DNA from: Planctomycetota bacterium
Lineage (GTDB): Bacteria > Planctomycetota > Planctomycetia > Isosphaerales > Isosphaeraceae
Assembly: GCA_021778575.1 (NCBI GenBank)
Contig: JAJYCH010000275.1
Span: 1-6,696 of the forward strand
DNA: 6,696 nucleotides
Reading direction: 5' to 3'
The notes below the pieces were generated by a model that worked only from the letters and a program-made list of their open reading frames with translations, ran no database searches and was not told the origin of the DNA. The position numbers and the translations under genes were made by a program. The stretch's first letter is position 1, and the number at the start of each line of letters is the position of its first letter. This document shows positions 4,951 through 6,696 of the stretch, in pieces.

Positions 4951-6696
4951 TCAAGGCTTACCAATCACCTCGATCAGGTCGGAGCGGTCCGACGGGTCGA
5001 GCGTATCGAGATCGAGCTTCTTCGATTTAGCCAGATTCACGCAGCGACGGCTTTCTTCGGGCTTATCGGCCCTGGAATAAGTCCGGGCGAGGTGATAATA
5101 AGTGAGTGGCGAGGGGTCGGCCTTCACCGAATTCTCGAGGTCTTCGATGGCCTCTTTATATTGCTTCATGCGAGTCCGGATGACTCCTCGGGTATCGAGA
5201 TACTGAGGAAGCGGCCCTTCACGTTCGATCAATTCGTTGATCCACTTCAAGGCTTCCTGGTGCTGCCCGAGCGATTCCGAGAGAGTCCAGGCCATGTTGT
5301 TGAGGAACTGGCGATTCTCTGGCTGCAACTCCAGCGCCATTCGATAGAACGCGATCTCACGCTGATAGTCTTCCTCCAGGTGGTAGATCGTCGCGAGGCA
5401 GACCAAGACGAACGAGTTATTGGGCGCATTGTTCCGAGCCTGAACGCCGAGTTCCTCGGAACGCTTCAAGAAATTCCGATCACTTCGCCGAGCGATCGCG
5501 GCCGAAGTGGCGAGCTGAATCGCTTCGCGAGGCATTCCGAGTTCAAGGGTCTTCTGACAAGAGACAAGAGCATCCTCATACTCCATCCGGGCGAGTTGAA
5601 TCTTCGCGAGATTGAGGACCTGACGGGGCCAGTGTGCCATCATTTTTTGAGCAAGAACCTTGGCCGCGTCGAGATTCTTGAACTTCAAAAGAAGGTCAAC
5701 GAAGGTGTTGCCGATCGCCTCGGCGTCCTTTTCCTTTTCGACCTTCTCAAAGGTCTCCAGGATCGATGCCGCAGCCTCGTCCTTCTTACCTTGCGCGCTG
5801 AGCACCCAGGCTCTCGAAATCGGAATCTGCCGAGAATTCGGCGTGATCGAGTTCAAGCGATTGAACCGGCGCTCGGCTTCGTCCCCTTTACGGTCACGAG
5901 CGAGTGCTTCAATTCCAATCGCCAGCGCGATGGGATTGTTATGGGTCAAGTCGTCGCAGATCGGACTGATATATTGCCAGGCTTTGTCCGGTCGATCCAT
6001 CTCGAGCATGGCCTGAGAAAGCCGCAGACGCGCCTCGACACCCACCGCGTTGGAAATCGGTAGATCGTTGGCCAGCGACTCGAAGGCAGGAATCGCCTCG
6101 GCCCGTCGGGTACTGTCGAGGCTCCTCGCCAGGACTGTCGCGCGGATCAAGCGATCCTCCGGGTTGTCGCTCGTCCCGGGCGCACCCGGTTTGACGAGAT
6201 CCCAAGCAGCGGCCCAGGAGATCGGGTCGGCCTTGGCAGAAAGCCGCATTGCCAGACCACGCGAAGCCCAGGTGGAAGTCGGGTCAAGCGTCAGATACTT
6301 CCGGAACAGTGGATCGGATCGATCCGACTGATTTGTCACCTCTTGAAACTCGATCAGGCTTTGCAGCGTGATCTTGTCTTCCGGACTCGTATCGACGGCC
6401 TTCTGGAACTGTCGGCTCGCGTTGGGGATATCCTTGCCAAACCGATAGCATTGCGCGAGGAATAACTCGGGACGAACGCCCGTATAGGTTTGTCGGGCCT
6501 GATCGATCGTTCGAGCCACTTCCTGGGGGGATCGGTGATCGGCGCGGAATCGGATCAATTCAATCCAGACGACCGGTTCTTGCGGAAGCTTCTTCACCAG
6601 GTCGAGATATGCGGTTTCCGCCTCCTTGATCTTGCCGCGCGACTCGAGCAACTTGGCAAGCGAGAGGGCGATTTGGGGGTCCTCAGGGGTTGATTC
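4951..6696 (-). CDS. Large tetratricopeptide repeat (TPR) protein, partial (5' end beyond window)
   Basis: The visible 581 residues are nearly all helical repeats of TPR type, a scaffold for protein-protein contacts; no enzymatic domain is seen. Clear repeats, numbered from the window edge, are about 6-39 (LAKLLESRGKIKEAETAYLD), 76-107, 358-386, 427-461 (LATIYHLEEDYQREIAFYRM), 463-494, 497-529 (LDTRGVIRTRMKQYKEAIED) and 530-562 (YYHLARTYSRADKPEESRR). The segment between about 110 and 355 holds more degenerate repeats. The C-terminal arrangement, an LDTRG repeat, then a YHLA repeat, then a short LD..DPSDRSDL tail, is one I associate with planctomycete TPR proteins of unknown function. The frame is open to the edge, so a TTG at 6651, in a repeat, is not a believable start. 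Any signal peptide or N-terminal domain is off the window. It converges on the kinase operon and shows no functional link to it. Confidence 0.85.
   Translation of the reverse strand, partial: ESTPEDPQIALSLAKLLESRGKIKEAETAYLDLVKKLPQEPVVWIELIRFRADHRSPQEVARTIDQARQTYTGVRPELFLAQCYRFGKDIPNASRQFQKAVDTSPEDKITLQSLIEFQEVTNQSDRSDPLFRKYLTLDPTSTWASRGLAMRLSAKADPISWAAAWDLVKPGAPGTSDNPEDRLIRATVLARSLDSTRRAEAIPAFESLANDLPISNAVGVEARLRLSQAMLEMDRPDKAWQYISPICDDLTHNNPIALAIGIEALARDRKGDEAERRFNRLNSITPNSRQIPISRAWVLSAQGKKDEAAASILETFEKVEKEKDAEAIGNTFVDLLLKFKNLDAAKVLAQKMMAHWPRQVLNLAKIQLARMEYEDALVSCQKTLELGMPREAIQLATSAAIARRSDRNFLKRSEELGVQARNNAPNNSFVLVCLATIYHLEEDYQREIAFYRMALELQPENRQFLNNMAWTLSESLGQHQEALKWINELIEREGPLPQYLDTRGVIRTRMKQYKEAIEDLENSVKADPSPLTYYHLARTYSRADKPEESRRCVNLAKSKKLDLDTLDPSDRSDLIEVIGKP

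Noticed and set aside
5492..5499. GCGATCGC, the HIP1 octamer abundant in many cyanobacteria
   Set aside because: I found only this one copy, inside coding sequence, so there is no sign of the cyanobacterial over-representation.
5092..6063. Long plus-strand open frame (323 codons) antisense to the TPR gene
   Set aside because: The product looks like no known family, and the opposite strand encodes a convincing TPR protein throughout. Long antisense frames are common in GC-rich genes.
6314..6327. Perfect 14-base palindrome TCGGATCGATCCGA
   Set aside because: It lies in TPR coding sequence (SDRSD codons), and about one palindrome this long per few windows of this size is expected by chance.
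6649..6651. TTG as the start codon of the TPR gene
   Set aside because: The frame continues upstream to the window edge with TPR-like residues (PEDPQIALSLAK), so the true start is outside the window.

Overview
The window is bacterial, GC-rich and gene-dense. It most resembles a planctomycete, probably of the Isosphaeraceae type. This rests on three things: the partial sigma factor at the left edge has the sequence style of the many planctomycete ECF-like sigma factors (RRQLPRMLRSRFDS, then VDFLQSVWGSFF); the TPR protein at the right edge ends with a C-terminal pattern I associate with planctomycete TPR proteins; and the signalling genes are rich in CHASE3, PAS and REC domains. The assignment comes from recognised sequence patterns, not from a search.

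Layout. Bases 1-467, minus strand: 5' part of an ECF-type sigma factor gene whose 3' end is off the left edge. Bases 468-755: divergent intergenic region with a plausible sigma-70-like promoter facing right, a small inverted repeat just upstream of it, and a Shine-Dalgarno site. Bases 756-4859, plus strand: a compact three-gene signalling operon. It encodes a membrane-bound CHASE3-HAMP histidine kinase, a stand-alone Rcp1-like response regulator, and a soluble REC-PAS-HisKA-HATPase-REC hybrid kinase. The first two genes overlap by 1 base (TAATG) and the second and third by 17 bases. Bases 4860-4950: short convergent spacer with a hairpin that probably ends transcription. Bases 4951-6696, minus strand: 3' part of a large TPR protein gene whose start is off the right edge.

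How it may work (inference). The first kinase senses a signal through its periplasmic CHASE3 domain and autophosphorylates on H301. It probably passes the phosphate to D68 of the small regulator, because phytochrome-like kinases with this catalytic style are commonly paired with Rcp1-type regulators. The hybrid kinase has receiver domains at both ends, so it can receive phosphate or be regulated through its N-terminal REC and relay from H298 to D584 in its C-terminal REC. None of the three genes encodes a DNA-binding or enzymatic output domain, so the final output must be elsewhere, through protein-protein contact or another phosphotransfer protein. Nothing shows that the flanking sigma factor or TPR gene takes part.

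I found no RNA genes, mobile elements, CRISPR arrays or phage genes. The signalling operon is well formed but is built from known domain families. I see no convincing undescribed system here; the most useful points are the enlarged dimerisation hairpin of the first kinase and the missing output of the module.
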